A stretch of DNA of 64,000 bases, from positions 436,001-500,000 of the forward strand of contig NC_079878.1 of the NCBI RefSeq assembly GCF_029227915.1, written 5' to 3'. The notes below the pieces were generated by a model. The model worked only from the letters and a program-made list of their open reading frames with translations. It was not told the DNA's origin and did no database searches. Below are positions 12,657 through 24,599 of this stretch, in pieces. The first letter of the stretch is position 1. The number at the start of each line of letters is the position of its first letter. Both the position numbers and the translations under genes were made by a program. The stretch comes from Hydractinia symbiolongicarpus (taxonomy: Eukaryota > Cnidaria > Hydrozoa > Anthoathecata > Hydractiniidae).

Positions 12657-14535
12657 CTTAGTTAATCAGAAGAATTTATCATGTCACTATGATATCCTTG
12701 GCTTACATAAATCTGCTTCAAAAAAAGATATCCGTGAGGCGTACTTTAAGAAAACCAAGCAGGTAAAATCCTCTTTAAGTTACTTAAAAATACATATAGT
12801 ATATATGGGATACCTATATAGATATAGTCAATACTGAATAAATTTAGTCACTAAGTATTATTTACTTACCCATATTTTTATTTATGTTATTCAAGTACTC
12901 TTTAATATGGTGGAAACACTGCCGAAAGTCTCATAAATAACCTAAAAAATGGTCACCCCTTCTTAGATTTTCTGAATATACTCTAGATTGTCTTATATCA
13001 TCCTTAACAAAATAAATCACTTCTCTGCTATTCAATAAAAAAAGGTTGTATTACCAGTAACACTTCTCTTCTTCCTTCTTTGGCTAAATCTCCTAAGATA
13101 CGGAATATTTATGTGTTCTACTAAAAAATTTTCACCTGACCTCCTAAATTTCCAATATGTGAAAAATGTTGACAACCTGTTTTATATCACCTAATTATTA
13201 TCAATTTATTTCAGTATCATCCTGATAAAGATCCTAGTGATGACAGCCTCCATGAAAAGTTTGTTGAGGTTGTAAATTAAAATTTTGTAGCTGGTCTCTT
13301 GATACCAGATACCATTTCATATCATGAGAATAAGTTTAAGTTTTCATTCTCTGTTGTTATTTTACAGCATTAATATTTAATGGAAGAGACTGAGTAGTAG
13401 ACTGGATAGTTTCTTAGTGAGGACTTTTACTGTTTATATTATACATTTTTATTCTTACAACATGCGGTAAACTATAGTTGTAATGCATCGTGAAATTTTC
13501 TCTTTTTGTTACAGCTTTTGTCATTGTCTTAAGTTTTATATGTACAAAAATTTCATTGACCTGTCACCTTATGTTTTGTTATTTAAACGTATCAATAATG
13601 TGATGTTTTGATTGGCATTGCTAAAATATATAACTCAAACAATTATTACCTATGAAAACTAAATGATACCTAGCACAAATAATTAATAATATATATCGTT
13701 TTTTGCTACGCAGGAATTTAAGGTTGTCATAAAAATAATTAAAGGTTATACGCAACTACTTGAAAAGTCTGAAGACAATTGGGAAACCAGTCATTAAAAA
13801 TTCTTTATTTTACCTTAACTTTGCTAAAACTTTAGAACTTTAAAATTGATTATAAGTATCTTTTTTACTAGGAAAGGTCACGAAGGAAAAATAAATATTT
13901 TAGTGTTAATGCCTCTGTTAAAAGAATAGTGTTTTTTTATTCAGTCTAAGTTTATTTCAACTTTTTGATTTAAATATCAGCTTTAATGTTCCTGGTCCAA
14001 TTTCATTCCAAGACGAAGTCATCATATGTTATGCCAAAACTGAAAAAAGTCTGAAACAGAATTTTTTGAAAAACTGTTTTTATTCTTAGTACAGTCAGAC
14101 AACGGAACATAACTTTAATATTCCTTTGAAGGATATTCTTAAAGGCAATTTCTAACTGAGTGTTGAAACATTTTTATTTAAAGCATCAATTGAAGTAAAA
14201 GACAATTCCAGAAATATAAAAGTCTTGTGCAGTGTCATTGCACTGAAATTAAACATTTAGCTAATAAATTTTGTACTAAAATAAGCTTGGATATTCTTAA
14301 TTGTTGATTCCTTTTTTAATTTCAGTATTTATCTGATAAAGTATATTCTCAAAAAACGGCATACATGAATTCTACCTTCTCTATAGGTAACACAAGCATA
14401 TGAAATCTTAGGAGATCAGCATTTAAAAAATATTTATGATGGCATCAGTCATCCAAATATTGTTTACCAACAAAGAACTCGAAGAAATTCAACAAGCGGT
14501 ACCAATCCCTTTGGTACCTATGAAGACCCTGGGAG
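12657..14535 (+). CDS. DNAJC4-like J-domain protein, J-domain exons
   Basis: Seen: three consecutive exons. 12657-12762 (acceptor CTCTTTTAG, donor GTAAAA) encodes HYDILGLHKSASKKDIREAY. 13215-13268 (18 codons) opens with YHPDKDPSDDSLHEKF and carries the catalytic HPD. 14387-14535 encodes VTQAYEILGDQHLKNIYD and ends in phase 2 (donor GTATAT). The first two junctions are phase 0. Known: J-domains stimulate Hsp70 ATPase through HPD. Vertebrate DNAJC4 has the same 'P-D-R/K-D-P-x-x-x-S-L-H-x-[KR]-F-V-E' run after HPD. Inference: ortholog or close relative of DNAJC4, a membrane-anchored cochaperone; the matching tail exons are 43 kb downstream. Missing: the N-terminal exon. A second reading, as a generic DnaJ fragment, is unlikely given the tail match. 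Confidence 0.75.
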
Positions 14536-14569
14536 GTATATTGAAACTTCGTGCTATAGATTTGAAATA

Positions 14570-14709
14570 CAGTGCCATCCCGTTAACTTAGACCTTTAAA
14601 GGTGAATGTCCGAGTTACCCAGGGTAAAAATTCTGGAGTAACTTGGACATTCGCTAAGTCAGACGCATTTCCTGTCCTCCTTTAGGGTCTGAAATAACGG
14701 AATCTACTG
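14570..14709. mobile_element. 140-bp MITE, TA-flanked (pogo/Tc1-mariner type)
   Basis: Flanked by TA at 14568-14569 and 14710-14711. Ends read CAGTGCCATCCCGTTAACTT and, reversed, CAGTAGATTCCGTTATTTCA. The interior folds further: GAATGTCC at 14602 pairs with GGACATTC near 14654. It lies 34 bp after the J-domain exon 3 donor. Confidence 0.6.
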
Positions 14710-15000
14710 TATCCGTTTTCGTTCTTTTTTTGGTTGGAATGCAAGCAAATTTTTTTTTTCTGACAACGATAATCCTCCCTGGTAGACTTGCCTCTCCCAC
14801 AAACCTTAGATCAATTTCCACCTACTTAATTTTTTTTTATTTTACATATTATTCTTGCAATGATTCTTTTCATTTTTTTGCTTTTGTTGTAGCTAAATTA
14901 GCAGGTATAAAAACCTTATTTTTTCCCTTCTCACTTTTTACTTTTCATGACATTGTAACAAAATTACATCCTTCCGAATCATGCTCATATAGGTTATTAG

Positions 15001-15057
15001 GTCACGTGATATTCAAGTCACGTGAAATTCAAAACATGTGATATTAAAGTCACGTGA
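15001..15057. promoter_or_regulatory. Four E-box-like sites at exact 16-bp spacing
   Basis: GTCACGTGA starts at 15001, 15017 and 15049; the fourth member of the series, AACATGTGA, starts at 15033. Known: GTCACGTGA is the M-box/CLEAR type of CACGTG site bound by MiT/TFE, USF and related bHLH-zip factors. It lies 0.5 kb inside the large DNAJC4-like intron. Function is inferred only. Confidence 0.55.
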
Positions 15058-15134
15058 TAACTGTTTTTTGAGTTGACATTTTAGCGTGTATAATGTTGTT
15101 ACATTGGTTTTTTGTTTCTTATAAATTAGTTATA

Positions 15135-15144
15135 GCGCATGCGC
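15135..15144. promoter_or_regulatory. NRF1-like palindrome GCGCATGCGC
   Basis: A perfect GCGCATGCGC in otherwise AT-rich DNA, 78 bp after the E-box series. It matches the known NRF1 consensus. Together they look like a regulatory module, either an intronic enhancer or an internal promoter, but no first exon is evident after it. Confidence 0.4.
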
Positions 15145-15145
15145 G

Positions 15146-17980
15146 ACAGAAAATATATTTAGAAAGGTAATCGCAGCAACCCTTAATGCTATTTTTGCTT
15201 TGTTTTATTCTCCTTATTATTTCTTTGTTCGTTCATTCATTCATTTGATGAAAAGTCAAGTTAGCGATAAATATAGATTAGCATTTTTTATCGCTATAAA
15301 TCTTTATCGCTAATCAATTTCTATTTAGTGATAACTTTATTTTTTTTATCTAATTATCGTTAAATACCTATCGTTAATCATAGCTTGTTATTAAATTCCC
15401 TGGAATTTGAATTGCCTTAGTAGATAACTGTCATAAATAACAAACAGTAGTTATTTTTGTTTGCCTTTATTTTAATTTTTATCTGAAACACCTTTTTGCT
15501 ACTAGAGCATACGTGTGATTATTAAGACATTTTATTGCAGCAAGCAAGATGTGTAAAAATTATTTCTATCTGGAATTTGCGGGGATGACCTGGAAATTTG
15601 TTCGAGATAGAGATTCTTCGAACGAACGAATGTTACTCAATAAACTATAGCGGACATAAAAAGCCAGCTAAATGTAATGTCTCTTATTAAAAAATCTGGA
15701 TTAGTGTTTTGTAACATAGACAACATCTGTAGTAATGGTACTGTTATTTCTGTGAGTTATAATGGCATTAAGTAGTTAGGTTCTATCAAAAATTCTAGTA
15801 CCATTTTTCGCAGTACCAATCCGTTGTTCGGCTTTCTTCGAAACCACAGTGACTTCCCAAGAACGCCCAATTGTGGCGATGCTACAAAAAAGGCAAACCA
15901 TGCTTGGTGTCTGGCTTGCGGCTCTGATTTTCCTGGTTATTACATATATGTAATATATAAATATTTTCATTGCATGTTGTCTTCTAATACAAGAAGATTG
16001 GCAGATCAAATCTTAACTCCGTCACAAGAGCTAGTAGTGGAATTAAATTAACACACAGCTAGCATAAAATGTCCTGTAGGCTTTCTACTTTATCTGTTGC
16101 AACTACATATCTCTCCAGCACCAACTGTTAGTATATACAGCAAAGCGTAGGCAGGTTCTCCTGTAATATAAAAACAGTTCAAACTTTCACTAGTTATTTC
16201 AATATCTTATTTTTTCGTGAATTGTCATTATGCAAAGACAAACTGATCAGATAACAGTCCTGTGGGAGGTATATTGAATTGTGAATGTAGATGCATCAAT
16301 ATACTCAATTGGATTTTGTTTATAACAATCCAAATGGTTTGAATTTTCATTTTTTTTCTTATGTATGTTTGGCGTTGTGAATGACTGCTTTTGGAATGGT
16401 CTGTATAAATGAACCACTCTTGTTTCTGTTTCTGTGCCTGTATTTTAATTTTTATTCGTTGCAGAGTTTTTTGCACACTTTCTTTTCACAAAAATGTCAA
16501 CGTTTTGACGAGCCTTGATATTTTCGTGTCTTCGTCATTTTTCAGCGTAATTATTTCTAATATCTTTTTAGAGTACTGTGCCTTATACAAAACTTTTCTA
16601 AATTTATGACGTAAACATGGCTTGTAAACATGGTTGCAGAATGTTAAATACTAGCTTCTCTTTCAACCTATCAAAGGTAACGAAGTTTAAAGTTATCTTT
16701 AGTTTTACAATAATTTCCGCTTATCTCTTTCTTCTGTGGTATGCTTTCTGCGAAAAAATTTTTTTTCTAAAATCTAAAAGTATCTGTCTCTATTTAGCAG
16801 AAAAATACATTACTTTCAATTTATGTTCCTTCCTCGAAGACTAATGGTTAATTTGTTGTCTTTAGAGTAGGGTTTAAGGGATTAAAATGGGTATATTTAA
16901 CTTGAGGTCCTGCATAGAAATGTTTTTAAATGGAATGTCCATGTTGATTTTACCGCGTTGAAACATTGAAAGAAAATAAAACAGGATAAAGAAAAACATT
17001 ACAATTTTACGAGCGATGAATTACAAGAACATCTAATTTCTTTACTTTTCGTTAAAGTTTTTGGACGGGAAAATTTATCATTTTTAATATTCGGAAATTC
17101 TTACGTTATCGTTCCACGGTGTGCGTGTTTATGGTGAGTAATTTAACAAAAATGTATTAAATGGGCATTGTACAAATTAAGTCTGCAGACAATAATAATT
17201 CTTGACGTTAATTTCACGGCTCCCCACATGGTGTTTTGTGTTTCTCGCAGTTATCCAAACACTCCAGTCAGTCGCTTTGAAAACATTTCTTTGATTATCA
17301 ACAAAAAGAAGAAATTTCTCAAAAATAATTTATTTATGAAGTGTTTGTATTTAAGATAAAATATGTTTATTTAGATTTAATCGTTTCAACCTCTATAAAA
17401 ACCTAATTTTGCTTCGTAAAATTATTCACAAAAATCTTTCTGTTAAAAGAAATTTGAATTAGTATTTAGCACTGTATAAGTCAATTTACTTCTTTTATTA
17501 TGGAAGAGAAAGAACAAATCTCACACCTTTCGATGTCATCTCAGTGATGTTTAATGTATTTTCACTTTCAAATCTTAGATTTATTACAGCTTTGTTTTGC
17601 ACGGTAATTTTTTTTTCTTATTCACTGCTCAAGTTTATATCTTATACGTTTTTCTCTCATCTTGCCTCCTACTGTCATTATGAAAATTCGTTTATCTATA
17701 TAACATGTTTTGTAATAGCTACGTTCAAGAATCTGCAGTACATAAAGTCGTTCTTTTTACTATAAATCCTCCTTTCTTTTAGCATCTACCTACGTAATTT
17801 CTTTTTGCATATTTTGGATTCTCCACTTCCTTAATGTGTATATCTGTTTGTTTACTTGTTGTTACGCATCGTTAAGAAACATCTAATTAACTTAATAACA
17901 AAATTAATTCCTAAACACTAATTCCATTCCTAAACAAGGTTTTTATCGTTCGACGTGAATATTTAATAAGAGAAAATAAG
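15146..17980. other. Intronic DNA without recognised genes
   Basis: Contains an imperfect foldback of TATCGCTAA motifs at 15259-15385. The overlapping opposite-strand ORFs at 15776-16051 show no family motif. Several phenylalanine- and serine-rich ORFs in 16.4-17.8 kb look like chance reading of T-rich DNA. Confidence 0.35.
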
Positions 17981-17987
17981 AGCGTTC

Positions 17988-17996
17988 TTTATATCA
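17988..17996 (+). promoter_or_regulatory. TATA-like element of the 18.1-kb small gene
   Basis: TTTATATCA, 85-93 bp before the ATG, is followed by ATGTTGTT. The paralog at 25.7 kb has the same TTTATATCA followed by GTTGTT. Shared position and sequence suggest a core promoter. Confidence 0.45.
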
Positions 17997-18080
17997 ATGT
18001 TGTTACAGCCGTTAATAGGTTCAGAATAAATTTACATCACTTCGCAGAAGATTTAAAAGAGGGGTTGTTTTGGAATCAAA

Positions 18081-18425
18081 ATGTCGAAGACTGATTTGAA
18101 AGATATCGATAACGCAATCGAAAATGCCGTTTATGATGTGCAAAAGAAGGAAACGAAGAAGAATAAAAAAATAACTGTGAACGTAAATAAAGCGAAATTT
18201 AAAAATTACAAGATGCTCTCCCCTGATCTTCTTTCACCGGCACAGGTTCAGGATTGCTTAGAAGAAGGGCGAAAGTCGCCGTTAATTAAATCACCGGTTG
18301 CCGATCGGAAGTTTGTTCGTCGTCAGGGTGTATCTGAGAAGAATGAAATAGAACGACATTTAGTTAAAGAGACTGTAAAAAACTGCTTAAAAGCCGAAAA
18401 CGTACTAGAGTATAATTTGTTTTGA
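18081..18425 (+). CDS. Small charged intronless protein, family 1 (114 aa)
   Basis: Function unknown; I do not recognise the family. Seen: one uninterrupted ORF from ATG (context AAAATGTC) to TGA. The N terminus is a likely amphipathic helix (DIDNAIENAVYDVQKKE, residues 8-24), followed by a lysine-rich stretch and an acidic DCLEEGRKS segment (58-66). The conserved C-terminal block has ADRKF (74-78), RRQ (80-82), VSEKNEIERHLVKETVKN (84-101) and ends EYNLF. The ORFs at 25668 and 31328 share all these blocks in order. No signal peptide, membrane segment or cysteine pattern is seen; a soluble intracellular, partly helical protein is inferred. It is nested in, and codirectional with, the DNAJC4-like intron. 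Conservation among diverged paralogs argues that it is a real gene. Confidence 0.7.
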   Translation: MSKTDLKDIDNAIENAVYDVQKKETKKNKKITVNVNKAKFKNYKMLSPDLLSPAQVQDCLEEGRKSPLIKSPVADRKFVRRQGVSEKNEIERHLVKETVKNCLKAENVLEYNLF

Positions 18426-20480
18426 GACTAATTAAGTAGAGTTTTTTAGCGTGGAGTATTTTCAGCCATAAAACGCATTTAGGCTTTAATATTTGCGTCA
18501 AATGAAGTTGAGGAATTCTGGTGCAAAGAAAGAGACAAAAAGAATAAACATAGTTTTGTAGCCACTGGTTCATGAAAGCAATAATTGGATATGGGATGGT
18601 GAACCATTTGAAAACAAAATAATTGAAAAACAGAATCATTATTATTGGTTTCGTGAGTGGCATTCTTGCTGACGTCAGCATGTGTCTTGCTACAGTTTTT
18701 TTTTACTATTTACTATTTTGAATACAATGTAGATGTTTCAGACTTGCAGTTTTTCACGTTAATGTTTGAATATGTGTTTTTGCGTCAAAGTCTCGATAAC
18801 CAAAGTCTCGATAACTTTAATTACTTTTCTTCTAAATGTTTTTATACAACTCTTAACTTTTGCTTACTGAGGTAGAGAAAATGGGTTCTCACCTATCATT
18901 GTGACTTTCAAAGAAAGACAATATACATTCGAATTTTTTAAGAAATTTTTGTTGTAATTTTCTACAGTTTTAATTCAGGGTCAATAATATTTGGACCAAA
19001 AAATTTCGGAAATTTTCGGACTAATTCTTAGAATACATTTCACAGTTTCAGGCAAACTTTTGGATTGAGTTTCAGGCTAATTTAAAATTTTGCATTATTT
19101 TTCAAGCGTTAGAAGAGGAAGTGGCAAAAGAAGAATGGAGATTACATTTTGTCATTTATATTAGGTTTAATTTGAAGTTGAAAACTTGAAAATCTAACTT
19201 GTATAAATACATTCTAAAGAAAATGCAAATATATTTAAACTGAAAGAAAGTCGTTATCGTCGTCGTTGTTATTGTCGTTATTTCTGCCGTTGCCACAACA
19301 ACATAGTATTGACACACTAGAATGCGCCATTATGAAAACGTGAAGACTGACCAGATTACCGAGTAAAAAAAAAAATCTTTGCTTTGAAATATTGGTTTTT
19401 CTATGTCGTTCCTGTAGACAAGTGCCGGTGTTGTAGCTGAAAGTTACAGAGATCAATGTTTTTAAGCGCGTCTGCATTTTTTTTTAACAATCTCATTCCA
19501 ATTTGTTTTTCTTTTTACGATTTTACTAACTGCACTAAAGAGAGCTTAACATCTAGTAGCACACATTTCTGTTATTGGTCAAAATAGGAGTATCATCTTT
19601 TTTAATCTTGGTAATGGAGGCGGTTAATTTGTATTGGAGGTGGCTTGATAACACTAATCACAACAGAAGTACTGGTATAGTTACTAAAAAAGGGGAGGCG
19701 AACTCTGATAAGGCGATGATTTCACATGATTGGTAAATCATGTGAGAGCAGTTGCTAGGAAAGTGAAACACGATCATTGAAATCTCAGTTAACATAGGAT
19801 CAAACAGACTATGAAAATGAAAAGAAATACGGCACTATAGTATAAAATGTGATTACAATAGGGAGGCGTTTAATATTTCGTCAAGTTAAGTAAGATCAAA
19901 CAACGTCTGTTCTTATTTATCTATTGTTGCTTTTAAGTGTTGCAAACAACGGTTATGAAATACTTTATCGGGAATGAACAACTTGCAACAACGGTTCGAT
20001 GTCTTATTTACCTCACCTTGAAAACGAGGCGTAAAAAAGCAAGACCGCAAATTACGGTTTCAGCGATGTCCATAGTACATTTAATTTTTTAGTCATTATT
20101 ATTCGATATTTTTATTCGATATTCTAGGTTATATTAAAACTTTTTGCCCAAATCTTTTTTTTTAAACTAGTCAAGGTGCATCGAAACAAACCTACCCGCA
20201 TACGTAATGTGAGTTAGCACCCTCTACCATTATTCTTTTTAAGTTTCCAGTTAATTTTAGCAAAATAATTTTTTCTGCAATAGAATCTCACGCGAAGACG
20301 TCAGGAAAAATGTTTTGTAAAAAGTGTTAGAAATTTGCACCGTAAGAATTCATTTTACAGCCTGGCGAGTGGACATAGAAAATGTGTATCTGCCCAAGGT
20401 TTAAAAATATCAAAATTACCATAATAAGCACCCTAAAGTAAATGAAATTTAGCTCTGCTCTAACTCAGAAAATATATTTC
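18426..20480. other. Intronic DNA without recognised genes
   Basis: Holds a short tandem duplication of AAAGTCTCGATAAC at 18788-18816 and runs of GTCGTT trinucleotides near 19260. No supported gene. Confidence 0.35.
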
Positions 20481-20929
20481 ACGTCCATCTTAATATAAAC
20501 TGACCAATAACAGGGTACACAGACGAAGAAGACAATCCACCTTAACCCCCCCCCCCTGACGGTTTTTTTTTAATAACTCCTGATTGCTTTCTTATATGGC
20601 TATGATAATTACTGAGTTTCAAAATTTATCTATTAGACACCTGCATGCTAAATTTTTAGGTCCCATACCTTTTAGAGGCTTTGATATTGGCCGTTACTCG
20701 AAACTACCCCTAAAATCTCTATGAAATCCTTATAATGGGGAAAATATAATAACTCCTGTTAGGATTATCCTTAGAACTTAAAACTTGCAACACAAGTGGC
20801 CCCCAGTGGAAACAATCCACTAACTATAGGTTTTTGTGATTTTCTGGGCTAGCCACTTTAAATATTTATTATTATTATTATTATTATTTACAACTTTGTT
20901 TCATCAAGAAGAATCATTTTGAAAAAATT

Positions 20930-21360
20930 TGACACGTGACTAATCCGATTTCCCGATTTTGTCGGATTTTACCCGAAAATCGAAAAAAAACGGATTTTGG
21001 GGCAATTGTTGGTACTTTTTTACTCGATCCATGTAAAAACCGGAAGATATGTTAAAAAATGTTTATTTAGCTTACAGAAACTTCAAACAGAATGTAAAAA
21101 TTCGCTCTAGAACAAAAGTAATTATATTTTAAGCAGATAGTGGCATTTTTAACAATTTTCAAGCTTCTGATGACGTCACAGAAAATGTGCTGACGCAAGC
21201 AAAAATTTATTGCCGCCATTTTGTTCCTTTTATGACGTACTATAAGTGTGCCAAGTTTGATTCAATTTGAACAATCCTAAGAAAAGTTATTGAGGGGAGG
21301 CGGAATCCGCCCCCCCCCCCCCCCCCCCGGTCATAGTATGTTTGAAAAACCCCGGACCGA
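20930..21360 (+). repeat. Dispersed repeat, copy 1 (second copy at 43.9 kb)
   Basis: Shares an ordered set of segments with 43916-44170, including CAAGCTTNTGANGACGTCACAG, then GNGCTNAC, then CNNTTTTGTTC and ACGTACTATNAG. It ends in a C-rich tract (21309-21328) that adjoins the minisatellite. It appears to have inserted into or beside that array, since a stray array-like unit lies at 20488-20546. Confidence 0.6.
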
Positions 21361-21361
21361 A

Positions 21362-22430
21362 TAGGGTTAATATGAATATTCACTATAGGAGGGTGCACAA
21401 ACGAATAAAACCGACATCAACATGAACATTCACTATAGGAGGGTGTACAAACGAAAAAACCCACCTTATTATGAACATTCACTATAGGCGGGTGCACAAA
21501 CGAAGAAACCCACCTTAATATGAACATTCACTATAGGAGGGTGCACAAACGAATAAAACCGACATCAACATGAACATTCACTATAGGAGGGTGTACAAAC
21601 GAAAAAACCCACCTTATTATGAACATTCACTATAGGCGGGTGCACAAACGAAGAAACCCACCTTAATATGAACATTCACTATAGGAGGGTGCACAAACGA
21701 AGAAACCCACCTTATTATGAACATTCACTATAGGAGGGTGCACAAACGAATAAAACCGACATCAATATGAACATTCACTATAGGAGGGTGTACAAACGAA
21801 AAAACCGACATCAACATGAACATTCACTATAGGAGGGTGCACAAACGAAGAAACCCACCTTATTATGAACATTCACTATAGGAGGGTGTACAAACGAAAA
21901 AAACCGACATCAACATGAACATTCACTATAGGAGGGTGCACAAACGAAAAAAACCACCTTATTATGAACATTCACTATAGGAGGGTGCACAAACGAAGAA
22001 ACCCACCTTATTATGAACATTCACTATAGGAGGGTGCACAAACGAAGAAACCCACCTTAATATGAACATTCACTATAGGAGGGTGTACAAACGAAAAAAA
22101 CCGACATCAACATGAACATTCACTATAGGAGGGTGCACAAACGAAAAAAACCACCTTATTATGAACATTCACTATAGAAGGGTGCACAAACGAAGAAACC
22201 CACCTTAATATGAACATTCACTATAGGAGGGTGTACAAACGAAAAAACCCACCTTATTATGAACATTCACTATAGGAGGGTGTACAAACGAAAAAACCCA
22301 CCTTATTATGAACATTCACTATAGAAGGGTGCACAAACGAAGAAACCCACCTTAATATGAACATTCACTATAGGAGGGTGTACAAACGAAAAAACCCACC
22401 TTATTATGAACATTCACTATAAGAGGGTAC
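21362..22430. repeat. 48-bp minisatellite, about 22 copies
   Basis: Core: ATGAACATTCACTATAGGAG, then GGTG(C/T)ACAAACGAA and a variable end, either AACCCACCTTATT or AACCGACATCAAC. I count 22 occurrences of the CACTATA core between 21380 and 22421. Unit variants alternate in recurring order (21380-21525 repeats at 21525-21670), showing higher-order duplication. A degenerate outlier lies at 20488-20546. Noncoding. Confidence 0.95.
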
Positions 22431-23260
22431 ACGCAGTATTCACGTTTTGCACATTCCAGTAGCTAAATTCTCCTGCCTTTATGTTTATGTCTTAAATAAG
22501 AAAAGCGCTTAAAAATCAATGCAGTACTAAATATTTGAGGCTTTGATGCTCGGCGATGAAGAAACAATACAACCTGCAGCTATTACTTTCCTGAAGCTTT
22601 AATGTTATTTAAAGAAATCCTTAAAAGGCATTAAGATTGGGATTTGAGATTGTTGTCCAACTCCTCAGGAACAATAAAAATGCTGCATAACACTGTTCTC
22701 AACTTTGCCAAATAATTCACATTTTTTTAATTGTTAATTACAAAAGTGGTGCCATTTCGTGTATTTTTAATGAGAATCATCAATACCTATAAAGTATTCT
22801 GCCGAACAATTAATGACTAGCTCGTTTAAATTGTAATTCTGCTAATAAGTGACCTGTTGTAATTTTTTACGCAAGTATTTGACCTGTGGCTTAATGTTAT
22901 TATTTCATAGGGGCTCATCACCTGAAGAGCCTAAAGCCCGGTTAGATCGAATAACTCGTTGTAGACTGTGCTTCGCTAGCTTTGTCGTCACTGCGTTATT
23001 TTGTTTTATTGATAAGTCGCATATTTACATTCAGTAAATTAAAATTTTAAAATAACATTCAAAACGCATTCGATTTTTTCATATCACCTACATTATAATA
23101 CCGAAATTTCCGTCTACGAACCAAAGAATAGTGACAGGCGAATTCCAGTGAATGTTCCAGAAGAGTTGCATTGAATTTCCACGGGTTTCGACCAGTATTA
23201 TTTTCTCCCCTCTGTATTAGTAACACCCGTATTTTTTCTGTCTCTACTCAAAATGCTATC
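22431..23260. other. Intronic DNA without recognised genes
   Basis: No supported ORF longer than about 60 codons with plausible composition; no clear repeat beyond the array edge. Confidence 0.35.
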
Positions 23261-23269
23261 AAAGTAGCG

Positions 23270-23475
23270 ATGGCTGTGCTATGGACACGAAATGCGATAT
23301 AAAAAAGACGGGCTACCAATGCCGTATTCTGTATGTTCAAAACGGCTATACGCAGCTTCCATACAGATCTCCCGCAGTTAACGACTAGTCTGTAATAATA
23401 ACCCTCGCATAAATTATGACATGATGACGGGCGAACCCGTGGATTTTTTCACGAGTTAATGACTACTCTATTTAA
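23270..23475 (+). repeat. Dispersed ACTAGT-type repeat, degenerate copies
   Basis: Matches the repeat seen cleanly at 53.5 kb: ACACGAAATGCGATATAAAA and GACGGGC at 23286, ACGACTAGTC near 23383, then GACGGGCGAACCCGTGGATT at 23426. The element's hallmark is a GTGGATTTTTCCAC-type hairpin followed by GGGCTAACGACTAGT. Confidence 0.55.
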
Positions 23476-23817
23476 TAATAATATTGTTTATGTTAGGGGC
23501 CATCTACAAAGGACATCCGCACATTTGCCGATTTTTCATTCCTTTTTCGTGTCCGCATGTCGTTGTGATATTTTCTTAAGGGTAAGTATAGCAACAGCAG
23601 AAAAGTTTCCTAGACAAAACTAACTACGAGTTTTCAATTGAAAATGCTTCTCATGTAAGTGACTAATAAAACGACTTGTATAACCATCTCTCCAAAAAGA
23701 CAACCGGATCAGCAAGAAATACAAAAAAAAATATTCTGTACAGGATTTCCGCGTACGGCTAAACACCCTACCTATGTCCGCTTTTGTCCCCCCCACCCCA
23801 GGTGCTGATGTCTTTTA

Positions 23818-23960
23818 ATGGATAACCCCGAGGAAAGCCGCTCAACTGGTCACCCGCCAAAAGGAATCGATTTATACCTCTATGCCATGCCTCGGTTGGA
23901 GTTTGAACCCACGACCTCCGCATTTAAAGCAAACAAGGTTACCATCGGTGCTAAAATAAT
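23818..23960 (-). repeat. tRNA-related SINE-like element, copy 1
   Basis: On the minus strand, a tRNA-like block (AGCACCGATGGTAACCTTG, then GTGGGTTCAAACTCCAACC) resembles A- and B-box promoter elements for RNA polymerase III. The segment CATGNCTCGGTNNGNGTTTGAACCCA is shared with 36320-36350. It is not a folding tRNA gene. Confidence 0.45.
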
Positions 23961-24579
23961 TTCTTGTTCTTTTCTTTACACATTTAGAACCATACTACAT
24001 GACCACATAGTATAGAAATATCAGGATATCGATAAGGAGCTCTCAGGGAACCTAGCTGGATAGTTCTCCACCGTAAAACTTATTAAAAGAGATTGCAAAA
24101 CGTCTTAAGAGTGATCGCAAAACTTTTCGAAAGGGAGTTTATTATTTCATCGAGATTTTATAACTGTCTTGACGCACTGAAATCAGCTCATTTGGTTCAC
24201 ACCAAATGTTTTTTTCTCTCTGCAGCCGGTCATCGTCTTGTTGATATGATTTCCTTACACTTATCTTGATTATCAGGTCGTTAAGTTCATGCTTTATACA
24301 TTCTAATTTTTAATCGTCAAGTTGAAAACCAAACAAGAAAATCAGAATGTCAAATTAAAACAATTCTTTATCAAAAGACATCAGCTGCAATGTTAAGTTG
24401 TTTTATAGAACAGAAACTCTACGTTCCTATTTCTCAAAGGATATAATCGTTTTTAGCCCAATATTTCGAATTTGTTCTTGCTCTTTGAGAACCTCATATC
24501 AAAGTACTGGAAACTAAGTTAAAATCTGTTTTTGTTGTTATAACAATACTTCATCTAACTTTGTAGAAAAGTCACGTTG

Positions 24580-24599
24580 TTGTTGTTGTTGTTGTTGTT
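24580..24599. repeat. (GTT)n microsatellite
   Basis: Six to seven tandem GTT units in intronic DNA. Confidence 0.8.

Noticed and set aside
21362-22430. CRISPR array
   Set aside because: Direct 48-bp tandem units without unique spacers, in animal DNA; it is a minisatellite.
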